DNA from: Tetrahymena elliotti 4EA
Lineage: Eukaryota > Ciliophora > Oligohymenophorea > Hymenostomatida > Tetrahymenidae
Assembly: GCA_000231825.2 (NCBI GenBank)
Contig: JH720332.1
Location: forward strand, 502,077-566,076
DNA: 64,000 bases
Reading direction: 5' to 3'
Below are positions 12,138 through 25,177 of the stretch, in pieces (the first letter of the stretch is position 1; each line of letters begins with the position of its first letter). A program made the position numbers and the translations under genes. The notes under the pieces were generated by a model. That model ran no database searches, was not told the origin of the DNA, and saw only the letters and a list, made by a program, of their open reading frames with translations.

Positions 12138-14781
12138 AGTTATTAAAGTATTTGTGATAAAAGATCTTTTAAAAAGTTAATTTTATTTTCTGTTTAATTT
12201 AAATAAATATTTGTTACTTTAGAGTAATTATCAATTTTATTAATATTTCTGACTCATTCTTAGACAAATTAAATCAATTATATTTCTTTTTTATATAGAA
12301 ATAAGTAGCCTATTTATCTTTTTGAAGATAAAAAATCTAAAAAAAATGCTGGAAAAAGTCCCCAAAAAAATATTGCTTTAGCAAAATAGAAAATTAAATT
12401 TAACTTTATTTATGATGAATAAGGAACATTCACTTGACCAATTAGAGAATAATGTTTATTTATTCATGAATTCTGCCTTGAAATCAAATTGTAAGGATAT
12501 TGAGGTAAAAACAAATGTATTGACTATTTTTTGGAGTAAATTCATTAATAACGTATTATGTGCACCTAATGGCTGCAAAACTAAGCTAGTTAATTATTAA
12601 TCTGTAAATTAGTAAGAAAGTGGTTAAAACCAAAATTTATTTTATTTAGTCTGATTCATGTCATCTTTCTTATTTCCTTATTTTTTTAAACTGTTATTTA
12701 TAATAAATACGCCTTTTTTATGGTTAAAAATAATTAATATTAAATAAATATACTCTCATAACGATAAAATCAATATCTTCTTTTATTTAATTAATAATAA
12801 TAGGATTTAGTTTGAAAAGATAAAGAAATTTAATTTAAAGGGAAAAAAAACCAGTTTTTTTAAGTGTTGCGTTTATTTTGTATTGAAATTTTTGACATGA
12901 AAAAAAGTTAATTAAATTCAAAATTATTAAGGTTAATACTTAATTTCGACAAAATCAAAAAAACTTGCTAGTAAATAATTCGATTGTTTTAATTGATTTC
13001 TATTTTGATTGATTAAAAATTGGTCAAGTTAGCATAATTTAAAATAAACAGCAGTGTATTTTGATTAAATTATGTTTAGTTCAAACCAAAAGGAGTTAAT
13101 AATTTTGATTTGGTTTAGATACAAGTTTAAAATATTATTTTAATATTACTGATTAATTTTATTGTAAAATTAGTATTTACGAAAAGAAATTATGACATTC
13201 TTTTTGTAAATAATATCTTCATGAACTATATAAAGTAATTCTTAATTTTTTAAGATAATCTTTTGTAAAAATTTAAAATTTATTCCATTTGAATTTCAGT
13301 CAATTAAATATGGACTAATAATTTAAAAATTATTATAATAATAGAGCTATTTTTCTTCTTCTGTTTTGATTATTTTTACTGATTTAAAATTGAAAATTAT
13401 GATTACCTTGAACAAGATGGAGCTAACAAATTTTAGATAGAAATGTTAATGGAATAAGTGAGCAAATAGGTTATTTATAAATACATGCAAATTTAAACAA
13501 TATAAGTTATTTCATAATAAAGAAAGCTTTAAATATTTAGATAATAATTATAATTGGTAAAATCATTCTATTAATATCTTTTGTAAACTAATCCAAAAAT
13601 AGGAAAGAGGTCTTTTTTAGGAAAATTTAATCATTATTTTTTCTCAAGCTCATAAACTTGTAGGGTAAAAATGCAAACAAAACTGGCTAAAAATAATAGA
13701 GAGAGATACTAAATGTAATATAAATTTACATTAGAATTTAAAAAAAAGTATTTAAATCTTATCTTAAGAAAATTTGATATAAATAGCTTCTTATGTGAAT
13801 ACTATTTTAATTAGTCATAAGATCAATATCTAAATCAATATTTAAAATATTAAGAAACCTAGAAAGTTTAATCTTAAGTGGTTAAGTTAATGTAAATAGA
13901 AATTATATTTATAGGTGTTAATGTATGTGGGGAAAAAGATAAAAATAATTAATATTAATTTAAATTACACACAATGCCTTTATGAATCAAAATTTAATTA
14001 AATATATGTAAGTCTATGAAAATGCAAATCATAATAATTATCACTTCTATTCCATAAAAGATAATTACCTATCTGTCAACTAAAATCATAAAAAAAACCT
14101 TTTCTATTTAAGATTTCCACCTCTGAAATATGTAAATATGAGAGATCTATTCATTTTTGATGATTATATTCATAATATCAAATAAGTTATAGGAATTTAA
14201 ATTTTAGATTCTTTATCAATTAATAATTAAACTAATTATAATTATCAAATTTATACATAAGTTCGTTTATTAATTAACAAGAAAGCATAATTTTACTAGT
14301 CAATTATTTTTTCTTATCAAACTAAAGACAGCTAAAATCAATTAGAGTTTATCAGCCAGCTTTATTAATCAAAAAATGTGAGATTTTATCAGCATAAATT
14401 GTAAACAAATTTTTTTAAATATGTCATATTATTTTCTTATTGAAATAATATCATAGTCCGCTTGGCAAACAATAAAAACATTTTTTGTTTTCAAAGCTAT
14501 TGTTAAAATTTTAAAAGGATAAAAAATATCTTTGTAATATTAATAAATGTAAAATGCAATAACTTGGTCTGATCTACCATAGAAAGATTATAATTCAATT
14601 AAGTAAGTAAGTTTCTTTTCAGGATTTATAGTTAATAATTTATCTTATGTTCTTAATGAATTTATTTGCCTAAAAATATAGTAAATTATTTGTCTATTAT
14701 CCTTTCTAACATTAAATAACAACCAGAGAAATCAGTTTGGCATATTATTAATTAATATAAAATAAAACCATAAAGATAAAA
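12138..14781. other. Intergenic, one doubtful small ORF
   Basis: Apart from the small ORF at 12412..12651 I see no gene. Poly-A/T runs and A-rich stretches dominate. There is no clear repeat structure. Confidence 0.45.
12412..12651 (+). CDS. Doubtful small ORF, about 79 codons in ciliate code
   Basis: ATGATG at 12412 opens a frame that, with TAA/TAG as Gln, runs to TGA at 12649. Its composition (several Cys, Asn and Lys, and G+C-richer codons such as TGT GCA CCT) is more gene-like than its surroundings. It matches no family I recognise and no part of the array proteins. It could be a relic exon or chance. Confidence 0.2.
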
Positions 14782-16488
14782 ATGAGCCAAATAAACTCCT
14801 AAAAAACCTCCATTTAAAATTATTATCAACTCCTCCCTAACAATAAATACCCAAATGAGCAGACTAAAATATCAACAGAAAACACATGGTAAAAATATAA
14901 ATAATAGTAATATCTCTTCTAATTTACAATAATTCAAAAAAGTAGCTTGAAAAACAAAAGCCTTGTTAAATATGACCATGAAGATGATTGTGATGATTTT
15001 AATACAGATATTGCTGATCATGATACTCAAATGACTATAAACTCTATCAATAGTATTATTATCAAAAGCTGTACCCCTAGTCCATAATAAAATGAATCTA
15101 AAAATTTATATTAATCAAGTAATAAATTATTCATTCCTTTATGATTTATTTTTAAAAAAAATTTATTAATTAAGAAATCTCCTTTTGTGAAGATGAAGAT
15201 TAGAAAAATTAAATAAATTCCCCCAATAATAAATCTATGATAACTGATACCAATAACCTATAAAGTTCTCAACATAAAAGAGTCACATTTTCTGACTTTA
15301 TCTAAGAAGGTATTTATTAATATTTTATTACTTACGAGATATTGTGTCTTCTAATGTTAATCTAATCTATTTAATTCAAAAGGAAAATTAAATATCAATA
15401 ATCAGACTACTATAAAATAACACTTCTTTTTCTAGTCATAATAAAAATCAATGACCAGCTCAGGTAATTAATATCTATTTCCTTTTTTAAAAAAATTAAC
15501 TTATTTTCAATAAATAGATTCAAAACACGAAGAAATAAACAAATAAAGTAATAAATCAATATTGAAAAAGTCACAAACATTTGAAATAAAAAAGGGTAAA
15601 CAAATTTATTATTATTGAATTTCTCATCATTTATCTTAATATTAATTAGATGCGTCAAAGTTGTTAAATGAATCTGAAAAAAACTAATTTCACATGGACT
15701 TTTGTTGCATTAAAGATGATGATTTTGTTGAATCTTTGATTGAAAATGAAGCAAATAATATATATCTTGAAAAATATTTTTTTAGTGAGGAGGTAGTTAA
15801 AATATCAAATTCTGGAGACAAAAAGAAAAGAATCATTTTAATTACACCTAACTACTTTTACGTGCTCTAAGATCTGTATAATTATTAACACATACAAAGA
15901 TTTGAAATATCAGAAATCAACAAAATAATCATTAGTTCTACTTTAAAAAATGTATGCACTCTTATTGTGAGAAACACCTTCCAATTAAATATATAAATTA
16001 CCCATTTCTATGAGTTTATATAATTCATTCAAACTATTTTTAAGTGCTTCCTAAAATCTTTTATCCAAATTGTCTAAAGTTAACCAAATCAAAATAAAGA
16101 ACAACCAACTTTTAATATATATGAAGATTATAAATCAAAAATGGAATCATTTTTAGCCAGTTAAAGAAAAGAATTTCGTGTAGAAGTATAGAAAATAACC
16201 AATTGTGACTAAAAAGATGAATCCTGTTAACAAGGATTAATTTATTTCTTTTCTGACAACATTTACTTAAACGGACTAAAGAATTAAGACATTAATAGAT
16301 TAACGTAAGTTGATCTAATCAATTAAGACTAAAAATAAAACATTTTTGTATTTAAATCTGTAAAAAATTCAGATAACATATACTCAATAAAACTTACTGA
16401 TAACCAACACTTAACACTCTTTTTATATCAAATAAAAAAGCACTATTAAAAAAAATGTTTAAATAATTAATAAATTTTATTAAAATGA
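14782..16488 (+). CDS. TH1-like/RVxF array protein, copy 4 (471 aa)
   Basis: Exons 14782..14888, 14943..15118, 15175..15309, 15383..15463, 15518..15595 and 15650..16488 join in frame (phases 2,1,1,1,1) to 471 codons, with TGA at 16486. Exon 2 has an acidic run then T-I-N-S-I-N...K-S-C-T-P-S-P, a diverged form of the S-P-F motif. Exon 3 ends with H-K-R-V-T-F-S-D-F-I-Q-E. Exon 5 has S-I-L-K-K-S-Q-T-F-E. The last exon carries MDFCCI, then YFFSEEVVKISNSGDKKKRIILIT, split here only by variable residues, and the C-terminal domain (GLIYFFSDNIYL, IFVFKSVKNS). The first intron is 54 bases, a multiple of three without TGA, so its retention would not shift the frame. It is closest to copies 1 and 8 in the TH1-like part. 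Confidence 0.86.
15276..15290 (+). other. RVxF-type motif KRVTF (copy 4)
   Basis: Codons K-R-V-T-F, followed by S-D-F-I-Q-E at the end of exon 3. The position relative to the downstream phase-1 intron is the same as in copies 7, 8 and 9. Confidence 0.55.
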
Positions 16489-17877
16489 TTAATAATACTC
16501 TATTTATTCTTGTATATATATTAGATATAAAACCACTCAGCCTATCAATATCATTTATATTTTACTAATTTCAAGCAAAAATTAATTCAAAACTTTTTTA
16601 AAATTTAAAAATGACTAAAAATAAATATTAATGAATTTAATCTTATATTAATTATCAAAAATTTATTTAATTATTCAAATTCTTATGAAGATTTAGCATG
16701 CTTCTCAAACTGTAAGAAAAAGATTATGAAAGATATCAGAAATTATTTGAAAAATAATAGTGCATTTTTTTAATAATTCTAAATTAATTAAATCCTCTCT
16801 AAATAAAAATAGTAAAATTCATAAAAATCTTACATAATTTATCAAAATGTCTATTTTAGGATAAAACTAAGTAAGAATTAGTCTTAATTAGTAAATACTA
16901 AGCTAATTCATCTTTTTTAATATTTTAAATTTTTACATAACTAGCAAATAAATTTTATAAGAATAATACTAGAAAGGTTTTATGTTTTTAGATCATTTAA
17001 TTAGATGTTAAAAGTAATATCAAAAAATAAGAAAAAAAATTAAGTATTTAAGTTTAACAACATAAAATATCAATTTAAAGCATTTTAATGATAACTTGAC
17101 TCATTCTGATTTTTGACAAATAAGATAGGAGTAGTATCTAAAATAAATTTTAAAAACTAATAGATGAGTAATGAAATATCAATAGAAAAAAAGTTTATGA
17201 TATTTAAAAATAAGTTTTTAAAGTAATGTCTTGCTTTTAATAATAATTAATATTAAATATAATTAATAGTAATAATTTTTGAATAAATACTGATCAAAAT
17301 TAGCTAGATTAAAATTCTGTCAATGTCTTAAATTTGAAAAAAAAAATAAAGAGAGGTCTATCTTTTTTTCAAAACTAACTTTACTGTAAAGAATAATTGA
17401 TTGTCTATGTTCTTCTAAAAATGAATGTATCAAATGTTTTATTCCTAGTAAAAATATAAAAATTATGATTAAAGACGTTTTCATAAGCTTAATAATCAAA
17501 ATCCACATAATTTATAAAAAATTATAGATTAATATTAATAGGATTGATAAAAAAATAATTAAAAAAAAATTAAAGAAACTGAGACAGAGGAGAACTAAAC
17601 TGAATTCGCTGACTTTTTTTTCATTAAAATAGAATCTAGTTAATTTTTAAATAATAGATGATAAATTCAAGCAAATAATTACTTCATCTAATTCAAATGA
17701 AATTATTTAATAAGGTCATCTTTTTAAAACTCATTTTTCAAGTTTTGATTAGCTTGAAAAATTAAGTTAGATTTTTAATAACAACATAATTTTTGATAAA
17801 CATTAAAAAAACTTATCATTTTTTTATTTATTATAATTTAACTTAAATTACAAATATAAATAATAGATAAAAAGTAA
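16489..17877. other. Intergenic, no gene seen
   Basis: Nothing beyond AT-rich low-complexity sequence. A minus-strand standard-code ORF at 17320..17508 is Ile/Phe/Lys-rich and judged a chance frame. Confidence 0.5.
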
Positions 17878-19895
17878 ATGATATAAAATCTCAATTTATA
17901 AACTCATTTTTCCTTCAAAAGCAGACCACCATAATGCTACTGCATGTAAATAATTATATTTTGAATTTTTGTCCAAAAATCTTCTATTTTTAAATATAAA
18001 GTAATTAACTTTAGCCTCAAGATAATCTTTCACCTATAACTCTAATATAAGATCAACAGATAGCTAAATAAAATGTTGATCTATTAAGGAAAAATTCAAT
18101 ATTTGGTAAAATAAATCATATTATTTTTATTTATAATTTTTGATTTAAATTCTACTTCAAAAGATGTTTCAAATACTGATATTTAAGACGATGATGATGA
18201 CACTACATCAGATAATTTGAATTCTATAAACGCATTCCAGACAAAAATTTTTTCTCCATTTATAAAAAAGAAAGTAAAAATGGCTTAAACATTCAATTTT
18301 GAGAATTCTTATGATTCTTGTGATAAAAAAAGTAATTCCTATTTTGATTACTCAGAGCTAAAAATCATATATTTAACATTAAAAAATTAGAAAACAAGAG
18401 TTAAAATCTAGAAGAATTTAACACTTAAGAATCAACTAAATAAGATAAAGATCACTTTCAAGAAACTCAATAAAATAAAACCAGTAATTATTAATTATAT
18501 GTTTCTTTGAATTTAGCTCATACAAACATTATTTAAAAAGTGACCAACCATTTCAAATTTTCTTCATTATAAAGTACCCTATTGAATTAAAAATATTAAA
18601 TTATCAAAAATTTTGGTTATTTTTGATAAAATAGTATTTTATATTTTTGAATATTTTAAATTTTATAATTTAACATTATTTTTCAAAGATATCTTTATCA
18701 ATAATAATCTTATGAGATGAATACTTCAAATCCTTTATTTAAAATATCTCAATCAATCTAAAATTTACTTTAGATGAATAAACTATATATATATAAACAT
18801 TTCTAAACATTTAGGAATTTTAAGAATAAAATATGATTTAAACAAATATTTTCAATAAAAATTAATTATTATTTTATTTTAACAGAAATTTTAGAGAAAG
18901 ATGGCTATAAATTACAAATAAATAATTAGATATTATTCAAAGAAAACAAAAATAAACCTCAAAATAAATTAATAAAGAATTCAATTCTAAAAACTTCAAA
19001 AACGTGGGAATACAATTCAGGTAAAAAATATCTAATTTTTATTATTAATTAAAGTTAATCATTTTTTTTATTAGACTTAGTTAAATAGCAAGATGAGCAT
19101 TGGACAAATGAAATAATCTTAGATTTTTGCAATTTAAGAAATAATATTATTATTTAAAAGATAATTTAAAATGAAATTTCTAACTCATATAACATCAAAA
19201 CATATTTTTATAGTGAATTCGCAACTAAAATATCTCGCAATAGCGAAATAAAATAAAAAATAATACTTTTGACTAATAATTTCTTTTATGTGATAAAAGA
19301 TCTGAACAAATAATCTGGAATCTAAAAATTTGAGATTTATGAAATTAGCAAGATAGTTGTTTGTTCTGAAAATAAGAATATGTGCACCATTAATATTAAA
19401 AATATGTTTAAATTGAGTTTGATAATTAACCATTTTGAAGAATTTATTTTCACAATTAAAAATATTTTCAAAAACATTTTAGAAGCAGATGTGCTCTTAG
19501 TATACAAAGATAAAAAACAAATTAGAAATAAATCACAAACTTAAGATTTAAAAAATGTTTAAGATAAAGAAGATCCTTTGAATTCTATCAAAACAGGATT
19601 TCAAATATTTATCAAAAAAGTGGATAATAAAAATGTGTAAAACAATAACTAAATAGAAGGTCTATTGCAGATATATCATACAACTATTTGCATAGTTAAT
19701 TTTTAGGAATGCGAAACATTAAATAGACTTCTTTAAGTAGAAGTATTAGAAACTGATTCTCAAAAAAGAATTTTTTTATTGTAATCTCTTCAAAACTCAA
19801 AAGATTAATTTGAAATTAAATTGTAAAATCAATCTGAATTTTCTAATCTTGCAGATAAAATATAACACTGTAAAAACAAAAAATCAAGTAGATGA
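17878..19895 (+). CDS. TH1-like array protein, copy 5 (481 aa), altered docking motif
   Basis: Exons 17878..17945, 18002..18105, 18164..18331, 18391..18483, 18517..18573, 18886..19020 and 19075..19895 keep frame throughout (phases 2,1,1,1,1,1), giving 481 codons and TGA at 19893. The N-terminus M-I-Q-N-L-N resembles copies 6, 9 and 12. Exon 2 has N-L-S-P-I-T, and exon 3 has D-N-L-N-S-I-N...K-I-F-S-P-F. In exon 5 the docking motif reads K-V-T-N-H-F, as if two codons were inserted before the Phe, so RVxF spacing is lost. The following intron is 312 bases, far longer than the others. Exon 6 has S-I-L-K-T-S-K-T-W-E. The last exon has YFYSEFATKIS, IILLTNNFFYVI and the C-terminal domain (GLLQIYHTTICIV). 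The frame is complete, so it is probably functional with changed partner binding. Confidence 0.83.
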
Positions 19896-21993
19896 TTTGA
19901 TTTTTTTTTTTATTAAATAATTATTAGCTTATTTGTTTAATAGAAAATAATTAAAAATAAAACCTTTTCCTAAATAATTTGTTAATAGTAAAAAAATTCA
20001 AAAGAAAAGTCACAAATAAAACTTAAAGATGGATATGATGTTCTAACTTTAAAATTAATAAAAGAGTATTTATAGCTTATATTAAAGCTGCTTAAATCAA
20101 TTAATAAATTTTTGTTTTGTTTTTTTATCTCTTCTAATCTACATATAATATTATTAAATAAAAACAAGCGTTTTATAAATAAAATCAATATATTTTTTTG
20201 AGAGCAGAAATGATCTGAAAAATATTGAATAGAAAAAATCTATCAAATTAGAAATCAACAATAGTTTATTCTTATGAATAGAAGAAAAATAGATAAACAC
20301 TTAAACATTATTTATTTTTTTATAATTTTGATATATTTTTTATAATTCATATAATGTTATCTCAATTCTTATATTTCACTCAAAAATTATATTTACTTTT
20401 TCTTATCACTTTGCTAAGATCTTATTTCTTCCAATATTATCATAAATTATAATAATATTAATGAGCTTAGATATTTTAAAAATTTTAAAAAGTAGATTTA
20501 AATTATTAGGAAGAGCTAAAATAACCTATCGAAAAGATTAGGATATTATTATTTTTTGTGTTAGGTTATTTGAATACATATTTTTAAAAGTTATATAGTA
20601 GGAAACATAGTATGATTTTTACAAATGATAAAAAAAAAGAAAGAAATTCACATCTAAAAGTGATCAAATAATATGTATTAATTATATAGTTAAAAAAAAC
20701 TAAATTTTAGAGCTATAAAAAATGTTCTTTCTTTAAAAAAAATAGAAATTCTTTATCTTTGTATCGATTACAAATAATTAATGACGACTAAGATAGTATT
20801 AATGGAATAATTTTAAATTTTAATAAGATTCTATTCTAAAGTTTTGATAAAATTTAGTCAGCTTTATTAACTTTTATTAGCTGTAATCAAAATCAAAGAG
20901 ATAGGTATTAATATTTTTAATTTTAGTCAGCTATTTATTTATCTGATGATTAAATTTATCATATATTTTCATTTTTTTCAAAGTACTAAAATAAATGTCT
21001 AAATCAGTTAACAAATACAAGGTAAAAATATAGAATTACATAAAATTACCATAAAATACTTGTAAGAAAGCTTTAATAAGTAGGAAACTAAAATATCATT
21101 ACATTTAAAAACCTATTTCATTGTTTCTGGCTATACAAACCATACATTTTTAAGAATGACAAAAAATAAATTTTAATCATTTTTCTTTTTTAATTGATTA
21201 ATTAATGTTTACTATTTAATAAATAATAGTTAATAATTCAAAAGATTATTTTTAACTTCTCCTGATCAAATCCATAAAAGATTGAATTTTTATAATTATC
21301 TAAGACATAATAAAACTAAATAATTTATTTTCTTTTTGAGAATTATTTATTCCTTAAAACATAAAAATGAAAAAATTGAAACATTTTAAATGAAAATAAT
21401 GTTTAATTGGATCAAAAATAATATATATTTAAAATCTTATTTACTATTCATTCTTATTAATTATCAAAACACCATTAAAATGTGTGAGCGAACTCAATTT
21501 AATAAGCAATGAGTGGCCCAAAATAAAAAGTTTTTATCAATAATTTTAAAGACATTCCAAAATCTGATTAAAATTAAATAGATGAATTAATTAATTAATC
21601 AAGTTTTATTTAAATGTGTAATTTAGAAAAATCAGAAATAGAAAGAACTTTTATTATTACAAACTGATTAATTAATACTGACTTTTTTTAATAATAATAG
21701 ATTCTTTTTAATTCTTATTTATGATTAATAATTTAAAAGGTAGGTTACTTCACTTTGAATAACTAAATTAATTATTACTTTTTATTTTGGTTCTCTATTA
21801 GGTTTAATTGGATAAATTATTGAGTTTTTAAGATCAAAGTTAATGAGTTTTTCTTTTAAATAATAAAAACCCTACCTACCTAACATTTATCTATCTTATT
21901 TGTTATGTTATAAAAAGAGTGTATCATTTATAAAAATTTATAATCAAATAAAATTTAAAAACATTCATTAACTATTTATTAATCAGAAAATAA
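19896..21993. other. Intergenic, no gene seen
   Basis: Low-complexity AT-rich DNA. A minus-strand ORF at 19982..20188 shows no family signature. The flank just upstream of copy 6 has no recognisable promoter element. Confidence 0.5.
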
Positions 21994-23977
21994 ATGATAT
22001 AAAATCTTACTTTAAAAATTAACTTTTCACCTAAAAGCTCCCATTACAATAAGTAAGTTTGTTTGTTTGTTTAAAGTATTTTCATCTCAAAAAAAAACAT
22101 AATTTAAAAAAGTGACTTATAAGATTGCTTATCACCTGCGACTCGTAAATAAGATAAATTCTAGATTAAATAAGATGTAGACTATTAAATCCAAAATTCA
22201 AATAACAGTAAAGAAATTCTTTTAATTTTTATTTTAACAAAATTCTAAATTATTAACATAAATAGATCTTTCAAACACTAACACCGATATATAAGATGAA
22301 GATGAATCTTCAATTGATCATTTAAATTCAATAAACACCTTTGTAACAAAAGTCTTTTCTCCTTTTAAGAAAAGAAAGATCAATATACATAATAATAATA
22401 ATAAGTCTTTAACTTTTCAGATTGCGAATAGAAAAGTAAATCAATTTTTAAAACTAATTTCTGGTATTCATAAATGCATAATTTTATTAATAAATTTAGA
22501 TAACTCAAACACAGATATTTAAAATGTCAAAAACAAATAAGAATCATAGAAATAAAGTAAAAAAGATTTATTTTTAATAAAATTTTTTTATCGCAACAGT
22601 AAAATATATAATTAAAAATATAGATAAATTTCTAAACAACTCTGACAACGATCTTGAGAGCAATTCTCTGAAATCTTATTCATAAAAAACTTTGAAAACT
22701 GAATCAAATAGTCAAAGAAATACTTCTCAAAAGAAGGTTACATTCAATGATAACATTTTAAAAGGTAAAAAATTAAGCTGATAAAACAAATACAACTAAA
22801 CAATCAATAATCAATCAGCTATTTTATTAAAAAAAAACTAAAAAATTATTTTGTATTCTAAAAGAAACTTTTAAGAAAATTGATCATCATCTTCATTAAT
22901 TCCATGAATAAAATATCGTTTTTGAACCAAAATTTTTAAAATAAAGCTAAACATAAGGTAATTCATTAATTCATCAATATTTTATTTTTTAATTAATTAA
23001 CCTATTTTAATCAAAATTAAAGGAAAATAAATTAGGAACACAAATCTAAGAATGTCCAAAACATGGGATTAAGAATAAGGTAAACAAATAATTTGTCTCA
23101 TTGAAATAATTTGGACTAATAATTTTCTTAAATAAATTTAGTCGAATAATATGAAGCACTTAGGTTGAATGTAATGATTCTTGACTATTAAGAATTAAGA
23201 AAAAATAAGATTATACTATAAATGATTTAAAATGATATTTCTGAACCAAATAGTAAAGATAAATATTTTTTTAGTGACTTAGCTACAAAGGTATCTAATT
23301 CAGGTGAAATCAAACAAAGAATTATATTCTTGACTCATAAATTCTTTTATGTTATCAAAGACATGAATAACCTTAGTAATGTTTAGAAATTCTAATTCTC
23401 AGAAATCAGCAAAATAACAACTCATCCTCTTAATAAGAATATGTGCTCAATTGTAATATAAAAAACTTATAGATTAAACTTGATAATTAGCCATTTTGAA
23501 GAATTTATTTTAATTCTGAAAAACATTTTCAAAGATCTTTTAATAGCTAATCTTCCTTTAGTACACACAAATAATAAATAACTTAAAAGAAAATCTTTAA
23601 GCTAAGATGAAAAAAGCCTATTTGGATCTAAACCAGAATAATCTTTAAAGAATTGCTAAACTGGATTTTAGGTACAGATAACAAAATTAGATAGCAAAAA
23701 TTAAAAAATTGATTCTGAAGTCAATGGCCTCTTGTAAATATATCATAATATTATTTGCATAGTTAGCCTAAAAAAATGTGAAGGCTTAAATAGACTTCTT
23801 TAAGTTCAAATTTAGCAAACGGATTTATCAAAAAAAATATTATATTTAAAATCTCTTTAAAATCACGAAAATTTGTTTGCTATAAAGCTTCTAAATCAAA
23901 CAGAGTTTTCTAATTTACAAGATAAAATACAAGCATTTTAAAATAGAAATAATAAAAAATAGGCTAAGCTTGATTGA
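21994..23977 (+). CDS. TH1-like/RVxF array protein, copy 6, one frame break
   Basis: Exons read as 21994..22052, 22113..22207, 22266..22435, about 22504..22557, 22624..22764, 22865..22957, 23023..23079 and 23142..23977, with TGA at 23975. All junctions agree in phase except exon 3. There S-I-N-T...K-V-F-S-P-F-K-K-R-K-I-N is in one frame, but after an (AAT)n tract at about 22389..22404 the family sequence F-N-F-S-D-C-E-Q-K is in the next frame. This is either a one-base indel in a microsatellite or a sequence error. K-K-V-T-F-N-D is intact at 22731..22751, as is M-S-K-T-W-D in exon 7. The TH1-like domain (YFFSDLATKVSNSGEIK, RIIFLTHKFFYVI) and C-terminal domain are complete. It is the closest sister of copy 5 by N-terminus and C-terminal domain. 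Confidence 0.75.
22731..22745 (+). other. RVxF-type motif KKVTF (copy 6)
   Basis: Codons K-K-V-T-F, followed by N-D-N-I-L-K, just before a phase-1 donor. It lies downstream of the exon-3 frame break, so whether it is translated depends on that break. Confidence 0.5.
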
Positions 23978-25177
23978 CCTTTTTTAACTTCTAAGAATAT
24001 CTTAATTATTTAACTTTTATTAATTATATACTTATCAAATATCTTTGTATCTGTTTTATATTTTTGTTAATAAAATAATTTTTAAAAATTAAAAATATTT
24101 AAACATTTTTTCATATTTTTATCCTAAATTTAACCAAAAATTTATTAAGCTCATAAAAATATTTTGATAAGACGGTTAGTCTTTAATGCTCATTCATTTA
24201 AAGTGTATAATTCTTCCTATAGTAATAATCATAGAATAATTAGAATTATCATAGTTCCTGCAGCGCATATAAGGTTAATAATACTAACCGTTATAATACA
24301 TAACCTTAATTATAGATGAGTTTAGCAAAAAACATCAATAATTGGGTGTAAAAGTGTAAACATAATACTATGATTTTATATTTAAATTCTAAATATTCTT
24401 TTCTTTTTATGGATGAATTATTCATAATCTAAGTTACAAAAAATTATTATTAAATTTAACAAAAGAACAAACTAATTTATTTTGATGAATTTATTTGCAT
24501 TTGGATTAATTTATTAAACAAGCTGACTAAATTTTCTTATATATTTTTTTAATTAAAAATAAATTTAGTATTTTGATATAATAATTAATAGCTGCAAATG
24601 ATTATTAATAATTTAACTAACTTTTATTTTGTCAATATTTTTTAAATATAAATAATATTTCTTTATCTCAGTAAAATTTTAAAACAGCCTTTCATATTAC
24701 TTAAATAATATGAAGTTTATTGATTTAAATGTGGAGTTTCCATTAAACAATGATTATATTTATCATAGTTCTAAAATTTTAGCATAAAAAAGAAATTAGT
24801 GTAATTACGATTTTTAATTACAAAAAAGAAATTTAATTGTAAATGACCATGTCGATATTTACAAAATCTACTCTAAGTTCTTAACTATAAGTAAGGATAC
24901 CCACCCCTCCACAAAAATTTGGACACCTATCTTTTATTTTTTTTATTCATAATCTAAAACCTCACTTGATTTAGGCCAAAAAGATATTTAAGAATATGGT
25001 ATATATATTTTTTCAATATTTATTATTGATTTTATAAGTGATTTACTTTGAAGGGTAAACAAACTAGTTTGAATTTAGTCATCAAATCTTTGATTTCATA
25101 TACTTTATAAAGCTGTTGGATATTTTTTAAAAATATAATCTATTAAGAATTAAAAGTATCATATAATTGAAAAATAA
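23978..25177. other. Intergenic, C-rich patch near 24900
   Basis: No gene is seen. The segment 24898..24910 ('acccacccctcc') is a local C-rich patch in otherwise over 75 % A+T DNA, with no partner inverted copy found nearby. Short mirror words 'cggttag' (24176) and 'ctaaccg' (24285) flank about 100 bases, too short to call an element. Confidence 0.45.

Noticed and set aside
15410..15658. Minus-strand ORF of 82 codons
   Set aside because: Lies antisense over exons 4 and 5 of copy 4 and their introns; hydrophobic composition comes from A/T runs.
19185..19433. Minus-strand ORF of 82 codons
   Set aside because: Antisense shadow of the TH1-like domain of copy 5.
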